The notes under the pieces are model-generated. The model saw only the letters and a list, made by a program, of their open reading frames with translations. It had not been told where the DNA came from and searched no databases. The position numbers and the translations under genes are program-made. From Cystobacter fuscus DSM 2262 (GTDB lineage Bacteria; Myxococcota; Myxococcia; Myxococcales; Myxococcaceae), in the NCBI RefSeq assembly GCF_000335475.2, contig NZ_ANAH02000010.1, positions 431,453 through 495,452 of the forward strand: DNA of 64,000 bases, given 5' to 3'. Shown here piece after piece: positions 47,869 through 56,292 of the stretch (positions are counted from its first letter, which is position 1; each line of letters begins with the position of its first letter).

Positions 47869-49107
47869 CTACGGCGTCATCCAGTTGCGCGAGACGCTCA
47901 GCATGGCCAGCAGCTTGACCGTGTCGCCGTAGTAGTCCTCGGTGGGGGGGGTGGAGACGATCTGGTTCCACAAGCTGTCCAGCCACGCCTGGCCGCCGGA
48001 GTCCACGGTGGCCGCGACGGCGAACGGCGCCATGAAGACCATGTCGTTGTAGGACTCGATCGCGGTGCCGTTGAGTTGGTAGCCAGCACGGATGTTGTTC
48101 GGCCTGCCTCCCGTCTTGCCGCGAATCCAACGGCTGAGCAGGCTGGCCGCGTTGCGCGAGCGGGTGTCGCCGCTGATGGCCGCGTCGATGCCGATGCGCC
48201 ACGGCACGCGGCACGCGTTCCAGGAGTAGCTGCCGTCGTACGGCGCCTCGAGGAATTCGGCGGGGGCGGGGCGAGGCGTCGTGGTGTTCGTCTTGATGAT
48301 GAAGTCGGGCACCAGGCCGGTCGAGCTGGCGTAGGTGGTCTGCATCTTCTCGAGCAGCGTCTGGTGCGCGCTCAGCACCTTCGACCAGTCGGTGCTGGCG
48401 TGGCCGATGAAGCCGCGGAAGTGGCCGAGCATCCAGTCGGAGCTGCGCGTGGCGTAGTAATAGTCCGGAGCATCCTGCTGCAGCAGGCTGGCCCAGTCGC
48501 CGAGGTTGACCAGTCGCGTGGTCGGGTTGATGTTGCTCTGGGCGATCGCGTTGAGCACGCGCGTGGCCGCGGCCGCGTAGTTGATGGAGCCGGTGGAGCC
48601 CCACTGCTTGTGCGCGAGCAGCAACGAGTAGGCGATGTCGAGATCTCCATCGGTGGCCGAGTCGTGATCGAGGATGTCGTTGCAGTTGACATCCTGCGCC
48701 CAGGCCAACAGGTCGGGATTGTTCTGGCTGGGATGCCGGAGGTTGTAGCGGTGCAAGCCGTCGAAGATGGCCTGGGCCTGCGGATCCTGCCCGGCCATCA
48801 TCACGGTGATCAACATTCCGTAGCCCTGGCCCTCGGACACGACATAGGCGCCATCACCCGTGCTGGCCTTGATGCGGTAGTCCCCCGCCTGGCACCCGGC
48901 GACGACGTAGCGGCTCTTCCACTTCCAATAGAAGTCCGCCGTCGCGCTGTCAGCCGCGGCCGTGCCGGCCGAAACGCTCAAGGTCGACGCGTTATAGGCC
49001 TGATGGTGGCTGCCGAATGGATGGTTCTGGGCCTGCGCGGCATCGGCGATGCCAAACACGGTCAGTGCCAGTCCTGGCAGAAGGTGTTTCAACGAAGGCA
49101 TGGGCAT
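47869..49107 (-). CDS. Secreted glycoside hydrolase family 8 enzyme (endoglucanase/chitosanase type)
   Basis: 412 residues. The signal MPMPSLKHLLPGLALTVFGI ends near DAAQAQ. GH8 motifs: VSEGQGYGMLITV (general acid Glu) and ATDGDLDIAYSLLLAHKQWG, the GH8 signature. It degrades beta-1,4-glucan, chitosan or xylan. GGAGAG precedes the start. Tail-to-tail with the kinase gene (13 bp gap). Confidence 0.9.
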   Translation of the reverse strand: MPMPSLKHLLPGLALTVFGIADAAQAQNHPFGSHHQAYNASTLSVSAGTAAADSATADFYWKWKSRYVVAGCQAGDYRIKASTGDGAYVVSEGQGYGMLITVMMAGQDPQAQAIFDGLHRYNLRHPSQNNPDLLAWAQDVNCNDILDHDSATDGDLDIAYSLLLAHKQWGSTGSINYAAAATRVLNAIAQSNINPTTRLVNLGDWASLLQQDAPDYYYATRSSDWMLGHFRGFIGHASTDWSKVLSAHQTLLEKMQTTYASSTGLVPDFIIKTNTTTPRPAPAEFLEAPYDGSYSWNACRVPWRIGIDAAISGDTRSRNAASLLSRWIRGKTGGRPNNIRAGYQLNGTAIESYNDMVFMAPFAVAATVDSGGQAWLDSLWNQIVSTPPTEDYYGDTVKLLAMLSVSRNWMTP

Positions 49108-49600
49108 GGAAGCGCTCTCCAGTCAGTGAGGGGATGGATGGCTCAGATGCCGCACGAGTGCTTCAAATGCAAGGTAATAAGGTGGAAAGGCGGGAATGAA
49201 TGAATATCGAGAAATGAGAAGATGTCCGTGGGAGCCATGCGTCGCGGCGCGTCATCGCACCTCATGACGCCTCGGGGGAGTGCTCCAGGAAACAGAAAGC
49301 TTTCACGAAATCTTCACACGCGAGCAAGGTGATACGGCCCGTGCGAGCAGGGCAAACACACTTATCCTTCCCATGCATTCTTGTCTCTCGCTCATCTTGT
49401 TGGCATCGCTATATTCAAGATGCGGTTTCAGCCAGCGCGAGCCTTCCGCGGCCATCGTTCGCAGTCTCTGAGAATGCACGAGTAGCCCTGTGATGAGTGA
49501 GACCACCCGTATGGGTGTCTCATGAGCCATGCGTGCGATGACCAAGAAGGTGTTGTTGTTTCATGACGCAGCACATCAATCACCAAGGGGAATGAGTTCC
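49108..49600. promoter_or_regulatory. Divergent intergenic region, GH8 gene and secreted-protein gene
   Basis: 493 bp holding both promoters. It contains a perfect 10-bp palindrome GAAAGCTTTC (49295-49304), about 190 bp upstream of the GH8 start. Sequence is locally AT-rich around 49310-49420. No other motif was recognised. The Shine-Dalgarno AAGGGG lies at 49585-49590 for the right-hand gene. Confidence 0.4.
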
Positions 49601-50317
49601 ATGAAGAAGCTGATGAGCAGCGCCGTGTGTGCCATTGCCGTGGCGGCATCCCTGGTGGGCGGGCAGGCGAGTTCCCAGGCCACCGCGCCGGTGTCCGTGA
49701 GCTACACCTTCGCGCAGGGCGCGGAGGGCTGGACGCATGGGTTCGCCGATCTTCCGACGGACTACGTCAGCCTGGGCATCTACGATACCGACTTCGCTTG
49801 GACTGCCATTCCGGATCAGTCCGGGGTGAATGGCCTGATGATCCAGAGCCATAACCGCAGCGACGACGTCTTCATGTACATCACGAAGAAGATCGACGCC
49901 TCGGCGGGCCTTCTTCCCAACAAGCAGTACACCGTCTACCTGAGCTTCGACCTCGGGACCAACGTCAGCGAGGGGATGATTGGCATCGGCGGCGCGCCGG
50001 CCGAGGGCGTCACGGTCAAGGCCGGGGCGGTGAACCACGCGCCGGCCCTCCAGGTGGAGGACGTCGGCGGGACCCCGTACTACATCCTCAACGTCGACAA
50101 GGGCCAGCAGACCAATGGTGGCACCGACCTGCAAGCGATTGGCCACCTCGGCAAGCCCAACCCGGACCAGGAGGGCTACCAGCTCAAGCACTTCGAGCAC
50201 TCCTTCACCGTGACGACCACCGCCCAGGGGGCGGCCTACCTGATCATCGGCACGGATTCCGGCTTCGAGGGCCTGACCCGGATCTACTACACGAACATCC
50301 AGGCGGACTTCATCTAG
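49601..50317 (+). CDS. Secreted protein of unknown function
   Basis: 238 residues from ATG 49601 (MKKLMSSAVCAIAVAASLVG); ATG 49592 is also in frame but too close to the AAGGGG site. A signal peptide ends near SSQA. The mature part is beta-rich (SYTFAQGAEGWTHGFADLP, YLSFDLGTNVSEGMIGIGG), which suggests a jelly-roll carbohydrate-binding or structural domain. Its location among polysaccharidases supports a carbohydrate role, but no enzyme motif is visible. Confidence 0.7.
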   Translation: MKKLMSSAVCAIAVAASLVGGQASSQATAPVSVSYTFAQGAEGWTHGFADLPTDYVSLGIYDTDFAWTAIPDQSGVNGLMIQSHNRSDDVFMYITKKIDASAGLLPNKQYTVYLSFDLGTNVSEGMIGIGGAPAEGVTVKAGAVNHAPALQVEDVGGTPYYILNVDKGQQTNGGTDLQAIGHLGKPNPDQEGYQLKHFEHSFTVTTTAQGAAYLIIGTDSGFEGLTRIYYTNIQADFI

Positions 50318-50332
50318 GCGGGAGCTGAGCCA

Positions 50333-50372
50333 GGGGAGGTCCATCGGGCGTCCATGCCCAGTGGACCTCCCC
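50333..50372. terminator. Bidirectional hairpin between convergent genes
   Basis: A perfect 11-bp stem GGGGAGGTCCA/TGGACCTCCCC with an internal GGGC/GCCC stem in the loop. It lies between the secreted-protein stop and the P450 stop, suited to end both transcripts. It lacks a clear T-tract. Confidence 0.6.
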
Positions 50373-50396
50373 CCGTCGTGGGCTGGCTACCGAGAC

Positions 50397-51623
50397 TCAG
50401 CGTGTGGTGGCCGGAAAGCGCAGGTGCAGCGAGCTGGGCCCGCGATCATTGAAGTTGGAGCCCTGGTAGTCGTAGGGCCTGCCGGTGAGCTCCCAGCGCG
50501 GCAGCGTGAGCAGGGCGCGCAGGGCTTCCTCGACCTCGAGCCGAACGAGGGAGGCCCCCGGACAGTAGTGGGCGCCGACCCCGAAGGTCATGTGCCGGTT
50601 GGGCGCGCGGGTGATGTCGAAGCGCTCCGGGTCGGGGAAGATGGAGGGATCGCGGTTGGCCGCGGCGACCATCGCGTAGACGATCCGCCCCTTGGGAATC
50701 CTCGTGCCGCTGATCTCCGTGTCCTCCACGCACACCCGGTTGATGGACATGACGGCTGGTTCATGGCGCAAGCCTTCCTCGATGGCGCCCCGGATGAGGC
50801 CCGGGTCCCGCCGCAAGACATGCAACTGCTCGGGGTGACGCAGCAGCGCGAGGAGCGTGTTGGTGAGCTGGTTCGTCGACGTGACGAAGCCGGCGCCAAT
50901 CATCTGGAAGGACTGGATGACGGCCTCGCCCGCGAGCTGGGGATGGCCCTGCTCTCCCGCGATGAGCTGGCTGATGAGATCCTCTCCGGGCGCTGCCCGG
51001 CGCTTCTCGACGAGGTCCGCCAGGTAGTCCGCCATGTCGTTGGTGGTGCGCCGCACGGCGTTCCTCGCCTCGTCCGAGCCGACCCCCGCGCCCGCGGGCT
51101 TGAGCAGATCCCTCGACCAGTCCATGAACCGCGGCCGATCCGCTTCGGGGAGCGCGAACAGCTCGGCGATGGTGTTGAGGGCGATGGGCTCGGCGAAGTC
51201 CGCGACGACGTCCATTTCCCCCTGTCGCCGCCCCTTCTCCAGGGCTCGCTCCACGAGCGACACGAGTTGGGGCCGGAAGTGCTCGATCGCCGCGGGCGTG
51301 AAGCCCTTCATGACGAGCTGGCGCAGCAGCGTGTGGCGGGGGGGATCCTGGAAGAAGACGAGCCGCGACCAGACCGAGACCATCTTCTTCGTCGCCTCAT
51401 CCTCCCCCAGCATCCCCATGCTCCCGAACAGCGCGTCCGCGCGCCGCGAGGAGAAGCACGGGCTCCTGGTGAACGCCTCGATGTCGGCGCCACGCGTGAG
51501 GATGAAGCACTGGAAGGGTTCGAAGAAGTAGACGGGCCGCTGGGCGCGCAACCGCTCGAAAGTAGGGAAGGGGTTGGCGAAGAAGCCCTCGCTCATCAAA
51601 TCGATATCGGCGCCTGTACTCAT
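50397..51623 (-). CDS. Cytochrome P450
   Basis: 408 residues. The heme loop FGVGAHYCPGASL carries the Cys ligand, and EEGLRHEP has the ExxR pair. The I-helix reads MIGAGFVTSTNQL, where the usual acid of the acid-threonine pair is replaced by Val. That may alter oxygen activation. It sits alone between cellulose-related genes without a ferredoxin. The substrate is unknown. Confidence 0.93.
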   Translation of the reverse strand: MSTGADIDLMSEGFFANPFPTFERLRAQRPVYFFEPFQCFILTRGADIEAFTRSPCFSSRRADALFGSMGMLGEDEATKKMVSVWSRLVFFQDPPRHTLLRQLVMKGFTPAAIEHFRPQLVSLVERALEKGRRQGEMDVVADFAEPIALNTIAELFALPEADRPRFMDWSRDLLKPAGAGVGSDEARNAVRRTTNDMADYLADLVEKRRAAPGEDLISQLIAGEQGHPQLAGEAVIQSFQMIGAGFVTSTNQLTNTLLALLRHPEQLHVLRRDPGLIRGAIEEGLRHEPAVMSINRVCVEDTEISGTRIPKGRIVYAMVAAANRDPSIFPDPERFDITRAPNRHMTFGVGAHYCPGASLVRLEVEEALRALLTLPRWELTGRPYDYQGSNFNDRGPSSLHLRFPATTR

Positions 51624-51765
51624 CTTTCCTCCAGGACTGTCTGGCGAGACAGCCTGGGACGCTAGCCCTCGAAGGCCCGGAACGCGACAGGGGGCGAGGA
51701 GGGCTCTCCTGGCCTCCTCGCCCCCTGGGTATTTCAGAGCTGCCCGCTCGAGTGCGCGCTTCGCG

Positions 51766-53190
51766 CTAGTAGCTGGTCTTCAGCCACTGGCTCTTCGTCC
51801 AGGTGAGCTTCCCAGCGCCCGCTCCATCGGCGGCCGTCAGCCGGCTCTTGAGGGTCGACGGATCCTCCGGCGTATAGCTGTAGGGCAGGGTGGAGAAGCC
51901 ATTCCAGGAGAAGTCCTTCACGTCAGCGGGTACCGGGCTGAGCGGGCTGCCGGAGGCGTCGCTGCTTCCCCGGAAGGCCACCCCATTGAGGGAGTCGATC
52001 GTGTCGATGGCGCGGATCTTCCCCGTATAGCTTGCATCCTCGGGATCCGTCTGGTTGTTGCGCACCGGGTACTGGACGTCGATGATGTGCGACTTCTCGA
52101 CCAGGACGGCGCCGCTCTCGGTGGAGATCGCGCCGTTGCTCGTCACGGTGAAGTGGTAGCCCTTGGAGGAGATGGCGGTGGCCATGGCCGAGGTGATCTT
52201 CGACTTGGCGGCCCAGGCTCCCGCGCTGTCCATGACGATGTTGTAGGCGTGCGCGTTGCCGCCGCGCAGGCGGGGCATGCGGTCCTGGATGTCCTTGTAG
52301 TAGTTGTGGTGCAGCGTGATGGAGAGGTTCGGGTTGTCCGAGGCAAACTCCGTCGAGCCGACCAGGTGGCCCTTCTTCTGCGCGCCCGCGATCGCGATGA
52401 TGTCCTGCTTGCTCAGGCCCACCGCGCTGCCGCGCAGGTGGTTGTACATCGGGTAGGCGGACTTGTTGGCCTCGAGCGCATCGAACTGCCTGGCCACGAA
52501 GCTGGTCGCGCTGCCGTCATCCCCCTTGAACGTGGACCAGGAGATGGTCACGCCCGAGGTGCCCTTCTTCGAGTCGACGAGGCCATCGTAGGCCTTGTTG
52601 AAGGTGCAGTGGTCGATCCAGACCTTGCTGCTCTCCTCCAGCGTCAGGTAATCCCAGTCGTTGGAGTCATAGTCGCCCTTGGTCTTCTCGTCCCACTCCC
52701 ACAGCTCGTCGAACTCCAGGTTGCGGATGATGACGTTCGAGCTGCGCTTGATCGTGATGGCCACGTGCTTGAGCCGGGCGCCGTTGGCCGAGAAGATGGT
52801 CAGCCCGTTGAAGCCGTCCACGTTGATCTTGCTGACCCCCGACTGCAGGAGCACGGGATGGGTCAACGCCGCGTTGTGGGAGGAGATGGGCGAGACCTTG
52901 GCCGCGGAGGGGAGCTCGTTCCAGCCCAGGTTGAGATCATTCATGATCTCCACGACCTTGACGCCCGAGCCCTTCTTCAAGGCCTGGGCGAGCTCCGTCG
53001 CGGTGTAGACCTTCTTGTAGCGGGCGGTGTCCGACTCGCTGATCACTCCACCACCGGTGTTGCCAGCGGAGAACCCCGTGAGGTTGTAATCAGTGATTCC
53101 GGCGGCCCGAGCATCCGTGGCGGGAATGGCGGAGAACGCCAGGCCCAAGGCCATCGACAGGCTGCACATCCCCTTGACATGAATGTTCAT
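51766..53190 (-). CDS. Secreted pectate lyase, PL1 family
   Basis: 474 residues from ATG 53190 (GGAAGGG upstream). A signal peptide ends near TDARA. PL1 motifs: WIDHCTFN, VTISWSTFKGDD, and LHHNYYKDIQDRMPRLRGG with the catalytic Arg. It cleaves polygalacturonate by calcium-dependent beta-elimination. Operator-like palindromes lie upstream. Confidence 0.93.
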   Translation of the reverse strand: MNIHVKGMCSLSMALGLAFSAIPATDARAAGITDYNLTGFSAGNTGGGVISESDTARYKKVYTATELAQALKKGSGVKVVEIMNDLNLGWNELPSAAKVSPISSHNAALTHPVLLQSGVSKINVDGFNGLTIFSANGARLKHVAITIKRSSNVIIRNLEFDELWEWDEKTKGDYDSNDWDYLTLEESSKVWIDHCTFNKAYDGLVDSKKGTSGVTISWSTFKGDDGSATSFVARQFDALEANKSAYPMYNHLRGSAVGLSKQDIIAIAGAQKKGHLVGSTEFASDNPNLSITLHHNYYKDIQDRMPRLRGGNAHAYNIVMDSAGAWAAKSKITSAMATAISSKGYHFTVTSNGAISTESGAVLVEKSHIIDVQYPVRNNQTDPEDASYTGKIRAIDTIDSLNGVAFRGSSDASGSPLSPVPADVKDFSWNGFSTLPYSYTPEDPSTLKSRLTAADGAGAGKLTWTKSQWLKTSY

Positions 53191-53276
53191 GGAAACCCTT
53201 CCCAGTCCGAGATGACTCAATCCCTGGATTTGCTCCCTGGAGTGTCTTCTCTACTAACAAGAGTTCAATCTCCAGG

Positions 53277-53309
53277 TCAAACGTTTTCCCAAGATTAACC
53301 TGATTAATC
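53277..53309 (-). promoter_or_regulatory. LacI-type palindrome and inverted repeat upstream of pectate lyase
   Basis: AAACGTTT (53279-53286) is an 8-bp palindrome about 90 bp before the lyase start. Next to it GATTAA-CCTGA-TTAATC (53293-53309) is a second inverted repeat. The same AAACGTTT core occurs about 95 bp upstream of the GH6 gene. Confidence 0.45.
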
Positions 53310-53392
53310 ATGAAATGAGGGATGTCATGCCACAAGACGAATCGTGTCAGTCGGATGAGACGAGTTGTGAAGGGTCCTCGAGCCACGAGAAA

Positions 53393-53430
53393 AGAAAAAG
53401 CCCCCGGCCGGATGTCGGCCGAGGGCTTCG
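53393..53430 (-). terminator. Rho-independent terminator of the GH6 cellulase gene
   Basis: AAGCCC-C-CGGCCG / CGGCCG-A-GGGCTT stem with one mismatch and loop GATGT. On the minus strand it is followed by GGGGGCTTTTTCTTTTC, a clear T-tract. It lies 20 bp after the GH6 stop. Confidence 0.85.
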
Positions 53431-53449
53431 AGTTCAAACAACCAACTGG

Positions 53450-55861
53450 CTACGGCTCGATACCACCCGCCAGCGTGCCGTTGCGGTAGACGGTGATGTT
53501 GCTGTTGTCGCCATAGGCCGTCTGCCCGGCCTTGAACGAGTAGTCATCCGCCTCGTTGAAGTTCGACCAGGACGTGTTGTTCACGCGCAGCTGGATGTCA
53601 CCCGTGTCCTGGCCCGCCGCCAGGGTGCCGCTGAGGAAGCTGATCTCGATGTAGTGGGTGGCGCCAGGCCGCGGAGCGGAGAGCTGCCCGGACTGGAAGC
53701 TCAGGCTCGAGCAGCCCGGGAGGGCCCAATCGCAGTTGATCTGCAGGCCGGCCGCGCCGTCCAGCGAGATGTAGTAGCGGACCTTGATGTCGGCCAGGCT
53801 GACCGACGTGGTGCCGCCGTTCTTCACCCGGAGGTGGGGGCGGAACTGGTTGGTGGTCGGGGAGTTGTTGTTCCCGTCGCGGTAGAGGACGGAGAGGGCG
53901 CCCACGCTGGCGGCCTGCGTCGTGGCGGAGGACTCGTTCGACCCGGCGGACTCGAGGGCGGCGTTGGAGGCCGTCACCTTGTAGTAGTGGGTCGTGCCAG
54001 GCAGCAGGCCCGTGTGGGTGAAGCTGGTGGTGGAGCTGGTGCCCACCCGGTTCGCCGCGGTGAGGGCCACGCTCGGCGAGGTGGAGTGATAGATGTTGTA
54101 GCCGGTGGCGTTGGCGGAGCCCGTCCAGCCCAGGGAGATCAGGCTGGAGCCGGCCGCCGCCGCGGTCAGGCTGGAGGGCGCGGAGAGGACCTGCTCGGCC
54201 GGAGTCGCGGAGACCGCGCTGCTGTTGGGGCTCTCACCCTTGGCGTTGGACGCGCTGACCACGAAGTAATAGGTGGTGCCATTGGTCAGGCCGGTGTTGG
54301 TGTAGCTCGTCCCCGTGACGGAGGCCACCGTCGCGAACGGTCCGGTGCTGGCGGTGCCCCGCTTGACGGTGTAGCTCGTCGCGCCGAACGAAGCGCTCCA
54401 GCCGATCGTCACCTGCTTGTTGCCCGGGGTGGCCGTCAGGCTCGTGGGCGGAAGGGCCGGGTCATTGTCTCCGGCGGTCTGCGGGATGGAGGGATAGGCG
54501 TTCTGCACCAGCATCGTGAACTGCTCGTGGAACCAGTGGCCGGACAGCGGCGCGTTCGGCAGGGAGCCGGTCTTCGTGTTGTACTGCGTGGTGAATTCCG
54601 GGTCGCACATCGGGTCGGCGCCCTTGCCCTCGTTGTTCGGGATGTACTTGCTCGCGCCGTCCGAATCGCCCGGCGGCTTGACCCAGACGAAGGCATCCAG
54701 GTGAGAAGCGCTATAGCCAGCCGGAGTCGGCTGGGGCGGCTGCCCCATGCCAGTCCCGGCCTGGTTGCACCAGAGGCCGCGGTGGGCGCGCCGGTCGATG
54801 CGGCCGGAGTCGGCGTACGTGTCGACCGTGGTGCCGGAGGCGCCCGTCGGCCGGTTGGGTCCACCCCAGCCGTTGCGCGAGGTGTCGATGAGGAAGCCGA
54901 TGCTGGCCGGCCAGCCCGCGGACGTGAAGCCGGTGTAGAGGGAGGCCGCGAAGTCGGTCTCGTCGAAGTTGGGGTTCCACTCGTAGTACTTCGCCGACCG
55001 CAGCGGCTGCCCGCCCACGGTCACGTTCGGGTTCACCAGGTTCGGCTCCGCGAGCGGCGTGTAGTTGGCCGTGTTGGTCACGAAGCCATCCACGCTGGAC
55101 AGCCCCGCCGTCGTCGCACCCACCACGGAGGTGTAGAGCGCGATGGTCTTCTGACGGTTGTCATCCCAGCCCAGCCAGCCCGAGTGGCCGAGGTCCATGT
55201 AGATGTAGACGTTGGGGATGGCGTGCAGCTTGTTCATGGCGTACTGCGCGGCCGCCACGTAGATGCCGCTGGAGTTGGCCTGGGCGCACGCCGGGTCCTG
55301 CAGGTTGGTCACCAGGTTGGGCAGGCCGTCCGGCTCGAGCGCCGTGACGATCCGGATGTCCTGGTACTTCGGATCGGCGAAGATGGCCGTGATGGGGTCG
55401 ATATACTCTGTCTTGTAGCGCTGCAGGCCCTCCGCCGTCAGCGGCAGCTCGCCGTTGGACGCCAGCGCATGGCAGTCGCGCCCTGGCATGTCGTAGATGA
55501 CGAAGCTCGCGGTGATGGGCTGGCCGGCCTTCTTCTGGGCCAGCGCCAGGTCGAGGTGGTCACGCAGGCTCTTGCGGCCGCCGTTCGCGGTGCCGCCGTG
55601 AATCGCCGCGATGCGGTCCAGCCAGACATAGGTCGGATACGTTTTGACCGTGCGCATCTTCGCGGCCAGCGTGCTGTCGGTCGTCTTGGCGATCGAGCTG
55701 TCGACCTGCGCCGCGTAGTCGGGATTGATGTAGGCGCTCGCGCTCTCGAACGGATTGTCCACATGCGTCTGCGCGGAGGCGACTCCTCCACAGAGTGCCA
55801 TTTGCAGGAATGCCAGGGACTTCAGCGCCAGGCCGCGGATGTTGGAATGCTTTTGTTGCAT
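53450..55861 (-). CDS. Secreted GH6 cellulase with two FN3 domains and CBM3
   Basis: 803 residues from ATG 55861 (GGAGGG 6 nt upstream). A signal peptide ends near ASAQ. GH6 domain about 32-490: VIYDMPGRDCHALASNGE (acid Asp) and ALEPDGLPNLVTN, with MDLGHSGWLGW. Two FN3 repeats (LTATPGNKQVTIGWSASFG, LTAAAAGSSLISLGWTGSA) and a C-terminal CBM3 (VLYRDGNNNSPTTNQFRPHL). It acts on cellulose chain ends or interior. Confidence 0.95.
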   Translation of the reverse strand: MQQKHSNIRGLALKSLAFLQMALCGGVASAQTHVDNPFESASAYINPDYAAQVDSSIAKTTDSTLAAKMRTVKTYPTYVWLDRIAAIHGGTANGGRKSLRDHLDLALAQKKAGQPITASFVIYDMPGRDCHALASNGELPLTAEGLQRYKTEYIDPITAIFADPKYQDIRIVTALEPDGLPNLVTNLQDPACAQANSSGIYVAAAQYAMNKLHAIPNVYIYMDLGHSGWLGWDDNRQKTIALYTSVVGATTAGLSSVDGFVTNTANYTPLAEPNLVNPNVTVGGQPLRSAKYYEWNPNFDETDFAASLYTGFTSAGWPASIGFLIDTSRNGWGGPNRPTGASGTTVDTYADSGRIDRRAHRGLWCNQAGTGMGQPPQPTPAGYSASHLDAFVWVKPPGDSDGASKYIPNNEGKGADPMCDPEFTTQYNTKTGSLPNAPLSGHWFHEQFTMLVQNAYPSIPQTAGDNDPALPPTSLTATPGNKQVTIGWSASFGATSYTVKRGTASTGPFATVASVTGTSYTNTGLTNGTTYYFVVSASNAKGESPNSSAVSATPAEQVLSAPSSLTAAAAGSSLISLGWTGSANATGYNIYHSTSPSVALTAANRVGTSSTTSFTHTGLLPGTTHYYKVTASNAALESAGSNESSATTQAASVGALSVLYRDGNNNSPTTNQFRPHLRVKNGGTTSVSLADIKVRYYISLDGAAGLQINCDWALPGCSSLSFQSGQLSAPRPGATHYIEISFLSGTLAAGQDTGDIQLRVNNTSWSNFNEADDYSFKAGQTAYGDNSNITVYRNGTLAGGIEP

Positions 55862-55954
55862 GCGTTCCCTCCTGATGAAATGTTGCAGTAAAGTCAGAAA
55901 ACGAGGAATACGATTCCGTCGTGGAAAACAATTAAAAGCCGAAAAGCTCATACG

Positions 55955-55970
55955 ATGAAAACGTTTTGAT
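55955..55970 (-). promoter_or_regulatory. LacI-type operator-like palindrome upstream of GH6
   Basis: AT-G-AAAACGTTTT-G-AT: a perfect 10-bp palindrome extended by two more pairs after a mismatch, 95 bp before the GH6 start. The CG-centred A/T arms are typical of LacI-family sites such as those for sugar-responsive repressors. No regulator gene is in the window. Confidence 0.5.
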
Positions 55971-56121
55971 TGCAACCTGTCCGTGGCTGAACAGAGCGGA
56001 TGCTCGTGTTTGAGGCGGGAGCGAATCAGAGCGCTTTCATCCGTCTATCTCGGGAATCCCGCTGAATCGTGGCAACAGGCCTTTTTTCTTGTATTCACAG
56101 GCCTTGAGAACGCCTGCGTTC

Positions 56122-56229
56122 TCAACGCGAGGCGTCAAGGATTGCCGGAGGTCTCTTCCCTGGCCGCCGGATGGCCGAGCGTGTCGTAACGTTGTCATCT
56201 TCATTTCAACGCAAGGCGTCAAGGATTGC
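56122..56229. repeat. 24-bp direct repeats upstream of the MFS gene
   Basis: TCAACGCGAGGCGTCAAGG at 56122-56140 recurs as TCAACGCAAGGCGTCAAGG at 56206-56224, each followed by ATTGC; one mismatch over 24 bp, spaced 84 bp. Beyond each copy a second shared block occurs (GCCGAGCGTGTCGTAACGT near 56175, GCCGAGCGTGCCGAAACGT near 56232), with different spacing. This looks like a local duplication with an insertion. Confidence 0.65.
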
Positions 56230-56292
56230 GAGCCGAGCGTGCCGAAACGTGTCAGCGACACCGGGCTCGCGCTGGCGGACGGCGTCGGCTAG

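Noticed and set aside
49295..49304. GAAAGCTTTC palindrome as a third LacI site
   Set aside because: Its centre is GC rather than CG and it sits about 190 bp from the GH8 start, unlike the other two sites, so it is not counted as the same operator.
49280..49471. Small plus-strand frame upstream of the secreted-protein gene
   Set aside because: No ribosome site, no motif, and the codon bias differs from neighbours; more likely part of a divergent promoter region.
53315..55891. 858-codon open frame on the plus strand opposite the GH6 gene
   Set aside because: Antisense to a clear GH6 gene with signal peptide, FN3 and CBM3. The translation is Arg/Gly/Val-rich repeats with no domain.
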